In this document: positions 1-8,746 of the stretch, piece after piece
How positions within the stretch are numbered: position 1 is the stretch's first letter
How the letters are laid out: the number at the start of each line of letters is the position of its first letter
Origin: an uncultured Prevotellaceae bacterium
Lineage (GTDB): Bacteria; Bacteroidota; Bacteroidia; Bacteroidales; Bacteroidaceae
Direction: 5' to 3'
Assembly: GCA_902775075.1 (NCBI GenBank)
Contig: CACYKX010000026.1
Span: forward strand, 1-21,801
Length of the DNA stretch: 21,801 bases
Translations under genes and position numbers: made by a program
The notes under the pieces: generated by a model
What the model was told of the DNA's origin: nothing
The model's input: the letters and a program-made list of their open reading frames with translations, nothing else
Databases searched by the model: none

Positions 1-1
1 T

Positions 2-247
2 GAGCCTGACAGATTCCCTTATGTTGTGTCGAAGCCAATCCACCACAGTCAGAAAGTCCTGAGTGAAGAAGACTGCATTCTTCAAATTGAGGTTCGTCCT
101 AACAAGGAACTGGAATCTGTGATTTTCTCTTACTTCCCACACGTGGAAGTGCTTGAACCTGCAATACTCAGAGAGCAGTTCAAGGAAAAAATCAGCAAAA
201 ATCTGAAAAAATATCTATCAGTGCAGAAAGACCGCACAGATGAGTAA
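2..247 (+). CDS. brxR: WYL-domain transcriptional regulator, C-terminal fragment (probable BrxR)
   Basis: The frame is open from base 2 and ends at TAA 245-247, so only the last 81 or so residues are present; the gene begins left of the window. The visible part reads YVVSKPIHHSQKVL followed by LQIEVRPNKELESVIFSYF and VEVLEPAILREQF. This is the pattern of the C-terminal WYL/WCX region of bacterial WYL regulators, including the PN-EL-S and HVEVLEP elements. WYL regulators placed directly before brxA are known as BrxR, a dimeric DNA-binding repressor of BREX operons. The DNA-binding winged helix is outside the window, so the identification rests on the C-terminus and on position. The stop overlaps the first possible brxA start, so there is no room for a separate brxA promoter. 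The regulator is therefore probably co-transcribed with the system it controls. A GTG at 26 is internal and is not a real start. Confidence 0.8.
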   Translation, partial: EPDRFPYVVSKPIHHSQKVLSEEDCILQIEVRPNKELESVIFSYFPHVEVLEPAILREQFKEKISKNLKKYLSVQKDRTDE

Positions 248-908
248 TTACTTTGCAACGAAAAATAATAAAATGAACAAATATAATAGTCCATATACAG
301 CCGCAATCACAGGATGTTCGTTCCTCTACTATGAGTTCAAGCGCATCCTGCCAATACTCATGTCTGCGGATGCTGAACAACTGTTGAAGGATGAAGTTGA
401 GAACAATCATATCTTACAGATCAATTCAAGAAAGGCACGTCGTACATTTGTATTGGAGTTCAAGCGTCGTTTTGCCGCCGTTCCTCTTCATTTCTGGCAG
501 GCATGGCAAGGATGGAGCGAGGTAAGTCAGCGAGCAGGGCTTTTCTACGCCATCCTGAAAACCTACAAACTCGTCTTTGATTTCCACTTCAATGTGTCCA
601 TCAAGCGTTGGAACTCTGTTGACCATCAGTTGGCTAAGTTTGACATCATGATGGAGTTCAACGAGATTGCTGCACATGATGAATTTGTGGACAGTTGGTC
701 TGACAATACTAAAGACCGCTGTGCAGGTGCATATCTCACCATCCTTCGCCAGGCTGGATTGATGACAGAGAAGACGAATGAACTTCAGTCCATCCATCCT
801 GACGATTCAGAATTAGAATACTATTTTCGTTCTGGTGAGGAGTGGTTTCTTGAAGCCTGTTTCCTCTATCCATACGAGATTAACGATATTAAAGCCAGAC
901 TATCATGA
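240..908 (+). CDS. brxA: BREX protein BrxA (DUF1819 family)
   Basis: This 222-residue protein is the first structural gene of the operon. Its N-terminal segment KYNSPYTAAITGCSFLYYEF and overall size fit BrxA/DUF1819, a small helical protein that binds DNA in characterised type 1 BREX systems and is needed for defence. No enzymatic motif is visible. The start is uncertain. ATG 240 overlaps the upstream stop by eight bases and would suit translational coupling. ATG 273 gives 211 residues beginning MNKYNSPYT, which puts the conserved Tyr-Ser-Thr-Ala segment near the N-terminus as in other family members. The downstream stop overlaps the brxB start in a TCATGA junction. Identification rests on family resemblance plus gene order (A-B-C-X-Z-L). 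Confidence 0.85.
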   Translation: MSNYFATKNNKMNKYNSPYTAAITGCSFLYYEFKRILPILMSADAEQLLKDEVENNHILQINSRKARRTFVLEFKRRFAAVPLHFWQAWQGWSEVSQRAGLFYAILKTYKLVFDFHFNVSIKRWNSVDHQLAKFDIMMEFNEIAAHDEFVDSWSDNTKDRCAGAYLTILRQAGLMTEKTNELQSIHPDDSELEYYFRSGEEWFLEACFLYPYEINDIKARLS

Positions 909-1513
909 AGAGAATGACCGTTGAAGAGTTGTACAATTACCTCTGCTCACCACAATTCTTGGATGAGAAGAGCGGTAATATCTTCTACAACTATTACATA
1001 TATCAGTACCCTGCCAGCAATGAATATGAAATGCGTAGGCAGATTCAGGAGTTCCGGGAGAAGTTGGAGCGTCCTACCAATTTCGTGAATGCCCTGGAGC
1101 TTGACCTGTTCAAGGTGTTCTGTGAATATCTCAGCAATGAGAAGTTTGGCGACACCTCTTTGCTGGAAGATACCTTCGAGGGTGACAAAACTCATCCCGA
1201 AATGGTAACTACAGAGCTGACCTCAGAAGCCAACTCTGATAACTTTATCCGCTTTGTGCGTGACAAGATAGAAGCACACATGGCTACCAATGACGGTTAT
1301 AACAAGCCATACGTGTTCATTCACGGTATCGGCAAGATGTTCCCATACATCAGAACCAATGTGTTCTTGACTCGCTACGAGAAGTACAACGATACATCAC
1401 GGTATAAAATTATCCTCTTCTATCCAGGTCATCAGGAGGGCAACTCATTCTCCCTCTTCGACACCTTGGAAGATGCCCATACCTATCGTGCCATCCTATT
1501 AGTAAACAAATAA
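905..1513 (+). CDS. brxB: BREX protein BrxB (DUF1788 family)
   Basis: This is a 202-residue protein whose ATG overlaps the brxA stop by four bases. The C-terminal half contains VFIHGIGKMFPYIRTNVFL, then a stretch ending in ILFYPGHQEGNSFSLFD and a final YRAILL. This order (hydrophobic strand, G-x-G-x-x-x-P-x-x-R, then FYPG and SLFD) is the DUF1788 signature of BrxB. BrxB is required in type 1 BREX and is reported to be part of the core assembly with BrxC and PglZ, but it has no known catalytic activity, and none is seen here. The length is normal for the family. An 11-base gap separates it from brxC, so expression is almost certainly shared. Confidence 0.88.
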   Translation: MKRMTVEELYNYLCSPQFLDEKSGNIFYNYYIYQYPASNEYEMRRQIQEFREKLERPTNFVNALELDLFKVFCEYLSNEKFGDTSLLEDTFEGDKTHPEMVTTELTSEANSDNFIRFVRDKIEAHMATNDGYNKPYVFIHGIGKMFPYIRTNVFLTRYEKYNDTSRYKIILFYPGHQEGNSFSLFDTLEDAHTYRAILLVNK

Positions 1514-1524
1514 TCCACCTCGAT

Positions 1525-4500
1525 ATGAAATTCAAAGATTTATACGAAAAAGGGCTTGACCGCAAGGTAAATCCTGCCGTCTCTGCCTCCGACCTGAGTG
1601 AAGACACTGTAATGACTGAAATCGTTGAGTATGTGTTTACCGAAGAAATTGTCATCAATCTCTTCGACATACTCACCAACATCAAGCAGAACCAAGGTAG
1701 CCACGTTGGTATTTGGATCAACGGTTACTTCGGTACTGGTAAGTCTCACTTCCTGAAATATGTCAGTTACTGTCTTGATGGGCATTACAGCGAACTTGCC
1801 TTCATGCGTCTGGAAGAAGCCATTGAGGAAATCATCCGTAACAGCAACGGCATGACCAAGCTTGATGACCATGGTGTTTCATTGTCGGAAGTAAAGTCTT
1901 TGAAGAAATGGTACTCTTCACAGGCAGAGGTACAGATGGTAATGTTCAACATCGGCGATGTTCATGATGCCAACTCCAACCAGGCACAGGCTTTCACTAC
2001 TATCTTCTGGAACCAGTTCAATGCTCAGCGTGGTTACAATTCCTTCAATCTCGCTCTGGCTCAATATCTGGAGAAAGCTCTTGACGATGACGGCAAGTTT
2101 GCTGAGTTCAAAGAGTATGTCAAGAGCAAGGGCTACGATTGGGAACGTAATATTTCTCGTTTTGCAGCCGGTCGCCTTGACTTGGCTCTGCAGATGGCTA
2201 AGGAAGTTGACCCAGCATTGGCAACGGATGTCATTCGTACCAAGATTGTCAACAACGATGTCAATGTGTCCGTTGAGTCCTTTGCTGCTGAAATGAAAGA
2301 ATACATCGATGCCAAGAACAACCGCAACTTCCGTTTGCTGTTCTTCGTCGATGAGGTGAGCCAGTTCATCGGACAGCATCGTGACCTCCTGCTACAGCTT
2401 CAGTCACTCGTAAAGCGACTGGATGAGGTTTGTGAGTCTAAGGTATGGATTGCATGTACAGCCCAGCAGACGCTCGAAGAGGTGGTGAGCAATGTGGGCG
2501 GTAATGCCACCAACCCTGAGGATGAGGTCGGAAAGATTCTCGGACGTTTCGAGGTTCGTGCTTCATTGCAGGGTACTTCGCCTGAATACATCACCCAGAA
2601 ACGTATTCTCGACAAGAAAGGCGACGTGGAAATTATGCTCGCCGATATGTACAACAAGGATAAAGCCAAGTTGGATGCTCAGTTCGTGTTGCCAAGCACA
2701 TACAAGACCTATAAGGATAAGGACAACTTTGCTGCCTATTATCCTTTCGTTCCGTATCAGTTCCAACTCATCAAGAATGTGCTTGATGCTTTTGAGCAGT
2801 TGAACTATGTCGATAAGCAAGTGAAAGGTAACGAGCGTTCACTTATCAACATCACCTATTCCATTGCCCGTGACACACAGGAAATGGAGGTCGGTGAGTT
2901 TATCCCCTTCGACAAGTTCTTTGGCGCTATGGTGCAAGGTTCCATGCAGCACTTGGGACAACGCGCCTTCCAGAACGCACGTCAAGCTCTTGATGTGATT
3001 GAAGACGAGAAGAAACAGGCTTTCTATCGCCGTGTCGTATATGTCCTCTTCATGATTTGCAACCTGAAGGAGGAAGACAAACAGCAGTTCTCGGCCACTA
3101 TTGACAATGTGGTCACATTGCTGATGACGAAGATTGATGCCAGCAAGGCAGCCATCAAGCAGGATGTGTCTTCTGTACTGGCATATCTTATCGACAAGGC
3201 CGTAATCCGTAAGGTTAAGACCGATTCCGGCTCTGAGATTTACGAGTTCTTCACCGAGGAAGAGTCCAAGGTGGCTCAGATTATTAAGAATCAGCAGGTG
3301 GATAGCAACACCTATAGTGACGAATTGAGGAAGATATTCTTCGACCACTTCGGCAATCCATCCAATAAAGAGACCTTTGCCACTCGTTCCTTCAATGTGG
3401 GTATCAGTATCGATGGGCGTAACTATCTCAGCAATAATGCCGATGTCAATGTTGATTTCGTCACTACCGCAAGCACCGATTCACCTGACCAGTACGGCTT
3501 CAGTCTGAACAATACACCACAGGGAACACACCTCGTGTATTTCCTCTATCCGATGTTCAAGGACAATCAGGAACTTCGTGCCAACTTCCTCTACTATTGC
3601 CGTGTGCAGCGTTTCGCACAGGAACCTGCCATTAGTGAGGAACGTCAGCGTACCAAGATGCTCTTCCAGCAACGCGCCAAGGATCTGTATGACAAGGAAA
3701 TCAAACCTCAGTTCCAGCAGATGCTTGATGCTTGTCCTGTTATCTCTTGCGGTGCAGTCCTTTCCCCATCTGAGACAGGTACAGCAAAGAAAGCAGAACG
3801 TTACAAGAACCTTTTGGCTCGCCACATGGAGTCACTATACCAGTTTGCAAAACTTGCTGACAACCGAGAAGTGCCAAAGACACAATCCGACCTATCGGCT
3901 AAGATTTTGCGTCCTGTGGAGGATTCTTTGATAACTACACCGTTGAACATTCCCGAAAAGAAAATTAAGGATTGGCTTGACCGACAGCCTCATGATGTGA
4001 CAGTAGCCGATGTCATCCGTATGTTTGCCAAAGTGCCTTACGGATGGAGTGATTTTGCCACCATTTATTTCCTCAATGAGTTGGTTCGCCGTCATCAGTA
4101 TGCATTCAACTATAACAACAATCCGAATGTCAGTCGTGAAGACACGGCTCGCAACATTGTCCGTGATGCCAGCAAGTTCACGGTGGAGAAAGCAAAGGCT
4201 ATCTCTCAGGAAGTGCTGAACGACTTCATCGAGGCTTGGAAACATATCTTCAATGTAATGTCTGTCAAGGGCAGCAATGACAGTACGGAGTTATTCCGCA
4301 ACTGCAAGGAAACAGATGACAGCGCACTCAACCGTCTTCTGAAGAACTACCGTGAACTGTCTCGTAAGATAAACGGTTGTCCGTTTGCTCATACCATCGA
4401 TGATGCTATTACTCTTATGGAGCAGTGGCTCACAGTCCGCGATCATCTGAAGTTCTTTGAGACCATTATTGCGGCTAAGGATGAAGCCAGTTTACTTTTC

Positions 4501-5184
4501 GACAAATGCAAGAGCATCAACTCCTTCTATGGCGATCAATTTGATAGTTACAGGCAGATTCGTCAGTTTATTGATGAGAACAGGGATAATTTCTCATTCC
4601 TTACTACAGAACAACAGGAAGCCGTCGTTGCTCTGAAGGCTATCAATACAGACGAAGAACCTTGGAACAAGATGCCGTCCTACCTGAAGTTGAAGAAGAA
4701 TCTCAACGGACAGTTACAGGAGAAAAAGCGTGAATTGGTGGAGGAAATCAAGACCAAATATAACAAGGCCTTTGATGAATTGGAGAAGTATGCTACTGAC
4801 ATGCACGTCGCACGAGAAAAGTTCGCAAAACGTGATGTCACAATTTCTTTGAAGACTGGCACCAACAACTTCTATGCACTTCAGGCCAATGCCAATACCG
4901 CAGAGTTCTATGAGGAACAAATGCGCAAGATTAACGCTGCTATCGTCATCCCGACGCCACCAACTGAGCCTACAGGAACAGGTGATGGAACCTCCTCTGT
5001 TCATGACGATGGTGGCCAGCCAACACCACCGCAGCCCAGACCTCGTGTCCGTAAGGTGGTCAAGTTGAATACGCATACTACTGAACCGATGCATACAGAG
5101 GCTGACATTGACCTCTATCTGCAATCGTTGAAGGTGCAGCTCATGCAGTACCTTAGTGATGACAATGACATTATCGTAAATTAA
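1525..5184 (+). CDS. brxC: BREX ATPase BrxC
   Basis: This 1219-residue P-loop ATPase is the large motor-like protein of BREX. Walker A is GYFGTGKS at residues 67-74, preceded by the strand HVGIWING. Walker B is RLLFFVDEV, with D276 and E277 as the expected metal and catalytic acids. The family is about 1,200 residues, so it is full length. The N-terminus MKFKDLYEKGLDRKVNPAV is the characteristic BrxC opening and supports the ATG at 1525. Residues of about 1143-1182 form a Pro/Gly-rich linker (PTPPTEPTG ... PTPPQPRPRVRK) before a short conserved tail. BrxC is required for both modification and defence in type 1 systems, probably through nucleotide-dependent assembly with PglX, PglZ and BrxB. 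Only three bases separate it from pglX. Confidence 0.95.
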   Translation: MKFKDLYEKGLDRKVNPAVSASDLSEDTVMTEIVEYVFTEEIVINLFDILTNIKQNQGSHVGIWINGYFGTGKSHFLKYVSYCLDGHYSELAFMRLEEAIEEIIRNSNGMTKLDDHGVSLSEVKSLKKWYSSQAEVQMVMFNIGDVHDANSNQAQAFTTIFWNQFNAQRGYNSFNLALAQYLEKALDDDGKFAEFKEYVKSKGYDWERNISRFAAGRLDLALQMAKEVDPALATDVIRTKIVNNDVNVSVESFAAEMKEYIDAKNNRNFRLLFFVDEVSQFIGQHRDLLLQLQSLVKRLDEVCESKVWIACTAQQTLEEVVSNVGGNATNPEDEVGKILGRFEVRASLQGTSPEYITQKRILDKKGDVEIMLADMYNKDKAKLDAQFVLPSTYKTYKDKDNFAAYYPFVPYQFQLIKNVLDAFEQLNYVDKQVKGNERSLINITYSIARDTQEMEVGEFIPFDKFFGAMVQGSMQHLGQRAFQNARQALDVIEDEKKQAFYRRVVYVLFMICNLKEEDKQQFSATIDNVVTLLMTKIDASKAAIKQDVSSVLAYLIDKAVIRKVKTDSGSEIYEFFTEEESKVAQIIKNQQVDSNTYSDELRKIFFDHFGNPSNKETFATRSFNVGISIDGRNYLSNNADVNVDFVTTASTDSPDQYGFSLNNTPQGTHLVYFLYPMFKDNQELRANFLYYCRVQRFAQEPAISEERQRTKMLFQQRAKDLYDKEIKPQFQQMLDACPVISCGAVLSPSETGTAKKAERYKNLLARHMESLYQFAKLADNREVPKTQSDLSAKILRPVEDSLITTPLNIPEKKIKDWLDRQPHDVTVADVIRMFAKVPYGWSDFATIYFLNELVRRHQYAFNYNNNPNVSREDTARNIVRDASKFTVEKAKAISQEVLNDFIEAWKHIFNVMSVKGSNDSTELFRNCKETDDSALNRLLKNYRELSRKINGCPFAHTIDDAITLMEQWLTVRDHLKFFETIIAAKDEASLLFDKCKSINSFYGDQFDSYRQIRQFIDENRDNFSFLTTEQQEAVVALKAINTDEEPWNKMPSYLKLKKNLNGQLQEKKRELVEEIKTKYNKAFDELEKYATDMHVAREKFAKRDVTISLKTGTNNFYALQANANTAEFYEEQMRKINAAIVIPTPPTEPTGTGDGTSSVHDDGGQPTPPQPRPRVRKVVKLNTHTTEPMHTEADIDLYLQSLKVQLMQYLSDDNDIIVN

Positions 5185-5187
5185 GAT

Positions 5188-8100
5188 ATGGATACAAACC
5201 GACTGAAACGCTTCGCTACTGAAGCTCGCAATATACTGATGCAGGGAGTCGCCCATCGCTTTACGGCTTTGGGCTTTCTCCCTGATGGCAATGTAACGGA
5301 AGAACCGCTGCCTATGGGTGGCGGTGCAACCTTTATGGGCGATACCGTGTCCGAGGACTTCTACCAGAAATGGTGCTCACTCCAACGTGCCGTAAAAGCA
5401 CACAGCATCGAGGAGGTTGCCGAGGAAGCTGCCTACACCTGGTTCAACCGCATGGTGGCCATCCGTATCATGGTGAAGAACGGACTCATTTCGCCAGTCC
5501 TTCAGTATGAAAGCGAGGGAGTTCACATTCCTCTCCTTGTGAGCGAGGCGCGTCAGGGACGTATGCCGGACATGAGCGCCGATGAGCAGCGAAAGCTTGA
5601 AGACTTGCTATTAGATGATAGCAAGACTGACGATCAGTTCCGCATCCTCATTGTGGCATTCTGTCATGCCAATCCCGTCATCAACAGCTGTTTCGGTCAT
5701 ATCAGCGACTACACAGAGTTGCTATTACCAACCAATATTTTGGCTGAAGGTGGCTTCGTGGACATGCTCAACAATACAGAGTTTATCAGCGAAGAAGACT
5801 ATCATTCGCCTGAACTCATTGGCTGGCTCTACCAGTTCTATATCTCCGAGAAGAAGGACGATGTGTTTGCCAGTTTCAAGAAAGGCAAGAAAGCCGAAGC
5901 CAAGGACATCCCTGCAGCTACTCAGATTTTTACGCCCAACTGGATTGTGAAGTACATGGTGCAGAATACCATCGGACGCATCTATCTTGACAACAATCCC
6001 TACGAGGAAGATGTTCAGAAGAACTGGAAGTACCTTGTTGAGCCAAGTGAGCCTACTCCTAAGGAGAACATTCTTCACTATGAAGACCTGAAGGAGTTGA
6101 AGTTTGCCGACCTTGCCTCCGGCTCTGGTCACATCCTTAACGAGGGCTTTGATATGCTCTATGACCTCTATGTACTTGAAGGCTATAGCCGTAGTCAGGC
6201 CATCGAGAATATCTTCCGCTACAACCTCACAGGTGTTGACATCGACACTCGCGCCAAGCAGTTGGCACAGTTTGCCCTGTTGCTGAAAGCCTGTCAGAAG
6301 GACAGCAGCTTTGCTGATGCCCACATTATGCCTCGTGTATTGGATATGCCCGAACCATATCCTTACAAGGACAACCTGCGAGAAACGCTCCCACACTTCT
6401 TCCTTGGCGGTACTCAGGAAATGATACAGGAGGTTTGCGATGCCATCGAACTGATGGATCAAGCCAAGAACCTCGGCAGCATCATGAAGTTCAACATCTC
6501 TGAACGAACTCGCAATGCCATCATGATTCGAATGGAGGAATACGAGAAGGAAACACATGTTCCTGAAGCTATTCGCCAACTGATGCCGTATATGAGTATT
6601 ATTCTTGCTCTGACAGAAAAGTATTCTGCCTTGGTGATGAATCCACCATATATGGGCAACGGAAATATGAATTCAAATCTGAAGAATTATTTGGAGCTTA
6701 ACTATAGAGAAGGGAAGTCGGATTTAATGACTGCCTTTATGCTAAAAGCCATGACCAATACAAAACCTCATGGGTTTTGGTCAATGATTGATTTGCCCTC
6801 TTGGATGTTTCTTGCATCTTTCCAAGAATTAAGAACAATTGTTATAGACTGTCAATCAATAATTAGCTTGTTACATCTTGGACGAGGTATATTCGGTTCT
6901 GATTTTGGTTCTGTTGCATTCACCATACAAAATAGGAAACCTACTGGCAAGGGGTATTATCGTCGACTGTTTAAAGAGCATGTTCAAGTTCGGAGTGTTG
7001 ACAAAATCCGTGAGTTGTATTTAGAGAAAGATTATGGTAAGTTTTATGCTGACCAACTTAAATTCAAGGAGATTCCAGGTAATCCTATAGGATATTGGAT
7101 TAGTCAACCTATTTTGAACGCTTTCCAAGGTGAAAGAATCAATTCTATTGGGATAAGTGACGGTCAAAATATTACTGGTGACAACCTCAAATATATGAGA
7201 TTGTTTTGGGAAGTTAGCCGTAATAATTCTGGTAAAGACAGGAAATGGGTTCCAATGGCAAAAGGTGGAGAATTCAGAAAGTGGTATGGCAACATTATAG
7301 ATGTAGTTAATTGGTCTAAAGAAGCTCAACAAGAATATAGAGACAATCCAGCTGCCAGGATTCAAAATAGTTACCTTTGGTATCGCAAAGGCATTACATG
7401 GAATCTTGTTTCTAGTCTTGGTACAGGGTTTAGATATTTGCCCGATAATGTGTTATTTAACAAGGCCGCACCAACTATTGTGTATAAAGAGGAATGTTTA
7501 GACTCTTTATATTATGTCGTTGGTTATCTCAATACTAAGATTGTAAAGTCTCTTCTTAATTTGATGAATCCTACGATTAACACCAACATTGCGGAAGTTT
7601 TCGAATTGCCCCTTATAATAGAGAATGAAAAGGTTGTTACAGACATCGCTGTTTCATCAATTTCTATCTCTCATCAAGATTGGGATTCCCATGAAACATC
7701 ATGGGACTTCCAGCGCAACGAACTCTTGACGATGGACGAACAGGTATTGTTCGACAATATTGATTACGTAATTGACAAGCACTATAAAGAGACAGGTGAA
7801 CATATCTGTATAGACCCTGCTGCACCTCAGCCAGAGAGTGTGGAATGGTGCTATGAAACCTATTGTACAAAGTGGGAGCGCCTCTTCATGAAACTCCATG
7901 AGAACGAAGAGGAGTTGAACCGCCAGTTCATTGAGATATATAGACTGCAAGACGAACTGACTCCAGATGTTCCTCTGGATGAAATTACCATTCTACAACA
8001 GGGAGAAATAAAGATTGAGGATGATCAGTTGAAGTGGAATGCTGACGTGGTGATGAAACAACTCATCAGTTATGCCGTAGGCTGTATGATGGGCCGCTAC

Positions 8101-8739
8101 TCTATTGACAAACCCGGACTTATCCTTGCCAACCAAGGTGATGGTCTGGATCAATACAATGAGCAAGTTCCTGACAGCCGCTTTGAGCCGGATGATGACG
8201 GCATCATTCCTTTGATGTCAGCACAGAGCGACTTTGCTGACAATGCAACAATACGCTTCAAGCAATGGCTCGTAGCAGCCTTTGGCGAAGAGACCTTGGT
8301 TGAGAACCTTAACTTCATCGAGAAATGTCTTGGAAAGAGCATCGACGATTACTTTGTGAAGGACTTCTGGAAAGACCACAAGAAGATGTACCAGAACCGC
8401 CCAATCTATTGGCTGTTCTCATCGAAGAAGGGTGCTTTCCAGTGCCTCGCCTACATGCACCGCATGGATGCTTACACAGCAGAGCGCATCCGCACAAAGT
8501 ATTTGCTGCCTCACATCGAATGGCTGATGCAGAAACAAAGTGAGATGGAAGCCAATGCTGCCAACCTCAATGCCCGTGAGCGCAAGGAACTCGACAACAT
8601 AGGCAAGCAGATTGAGGAATGCCGTGAGTACCACGACCGCCTCCATGTCATTGCCGATGAACAGATAGCCTTCAATCTCGACGACGGCGTAGTAGTCAAC
8701 TACGCCAAGTTCGGGGATGTATTAGCAAAAATTAAATAG
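5188..8739 (+). CDS. pglX: BREX adenine-N6 DNA methyltransferase PglX, copy 1
   Basis: This is a 1183-residue methyltransferase. The SAM-binding motif I is DLASGSGHI at residues 308-316. The catalytic motif IV is NPPY at 485-488, the form found in N6-adenine methyltransferases. The N-terminal 300 residues (RLKRFATEAR, EVAEEAAYTWFNRM, FTPNWIVKYMVQNTIGRIYLDN) are typical of PglX. Roughly residues 490-830 are the variable, presumed target-recognition part; their DNA is visibly richer in A and T than the flanks. After HQDWDSHETSWDF (around 7674-7712) the gene returns to core composition. The last 228 residues differ from copy 2 at only seven positions. In BREX, PglX marks host DNA at a non-palindromic site and is also needed for phage exclusion. 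The two copies probably have different specificities, which is an inference from their centres. Confidence 0.93.
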   Translation: MDTNRLKRFATEARNILMQGVAHRFTALGFLPDGNVTEEPLPMGGGATFMGDTVSEDFYQKWCSLQRAVKAHSIEEVAEEAAYTWFNRMVAIRIMVKNGLISPVLQYESEGVHIPLLVSEARQGRMPDMSADEQRKLEDLLLDDSKTDDQFRILIVAFCHANPVINSCFGHISDYTELLLPTNILAEGGFVDMLNNTEFISEEDYHSPELIGWLYQFYISEKKDDVFASFKKGKKAEAKDIPAATQIFTPNWIVKYMVQNTIGRIYLDNNPYEEDVQKNWKYLVEPSEPTPKENILHYEDLKELKFADLASGSGHILNEGFDMLYDLYVLEGYSRSQAIENIFRYNLTGVDIDTRAKQLAQFALLLKACQKDSSFADAHIMPRVLDMPEPYPYKDNLRETLPHFFLGGTQEMIQEVCDAIELMDQAKNLGSIMKFNISERTRNAIMIRMEEYEKETHVPEAIRQLMPYMSIILALTEKYSALVMNPPYMGNGNMNSNLKNYLELNYREGKSDLMTAFMLKAMTNTKPHGFWSMIDLPSWMFLASFQELRTIVIDCQSIISLLHLGRGIFGSDFGSVAFTIQNRKPTGKGYYRRLFKEHVQVRSVDKIRELYLEKDYGKFYADQLKFKEIPGNPIGYWISQPILNAFQGERINSIGISDGQNITGDNLKYMRLFWEVSRNNSGKDRKWVPMAKGGEFRKWYGNIIDVVNWSKEAQQEYRDNPAARIQNSYLWYRKGITWNLVSSLGTGFRYLPDNVLFNKAAPTIVYKEECLDSLYYVVGYLNTKIVKSLLNLMNPTINTNIAEVFELPLIIENEKVVTDIAVSSISISHQDWDSHETSWDFQRNELLTMDEQVLFDNIDYVIDKHYKETGEHICIDPAAPQPESVEWCYETYCTKWERLFMKLHENEEELNRQFIEIYRLQDELTPDVPLDEITILQQGEIKIEDDQLKWNADVVMKQLISYAVGCMMGRYSIDKPGLILANQGDGLDQYNEQVPDSRFEPDDDGIIPLMSAQSDFADNATIRFKQWLVAAFGEETLVENLNFIEKCLGKSIDDYFVKDFWKDHKKMYQNRPIYWLFSSKKGAFQCLAYMHRMDAYTAERIRTKYLLPHIEWLMQKQSEMEANAANLNARERKELDNIGKQIEECREYHDRLHVIADEQIAFNLDDGVVVNYAKFGDVLAKIK
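5204..5230 (+). repeat. Direct repeat at 5' end of pglX copy 1 (27 bp, exact)
   Basis: This 27-base stretch inside the start of pglX copy 1 (encoding the segment LKRFATEAR) is identical to 11617-11643 in copy 2. The surrounding gene starts are also similar, sharing GATATGGA just upstream. The two repeats are 6,413 bases apart and flank pglX copy 1 plus the SIR2 gene. It is a by-product of gene duplication, and it could also serve as a short homology for recombination. Confidence 0.85.
8350..8390 (+). repeat. Direct repeat in 3' end of pglX copy 1 (41 bp, exact)
   Basis: This 41-base stretch, encoding YFVKDFWKDHKKMY, matches 14802-14842 in pglX copy 2 exactly. It lies in a segment of about 690 bases in which the copies are highly similar in DNA and about 97% identical in protein. 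The distance between repeats is 6,452 bases. It is the longest perfect match I found by eye between the two 3' ends; a computed alignment could find others. Confidence 0.85.
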
Positions 8740-8746
8740 TTAAGTT

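Noticed and set aside
5725..6579. A 284-codon open frame on the minus strand
   Set aside because: It lies wholly antisense inside the conserved methyltransferase core of pglX copy 1. Its translation has no recognisable domain; it is a by-product of codon bias on the coding strand.
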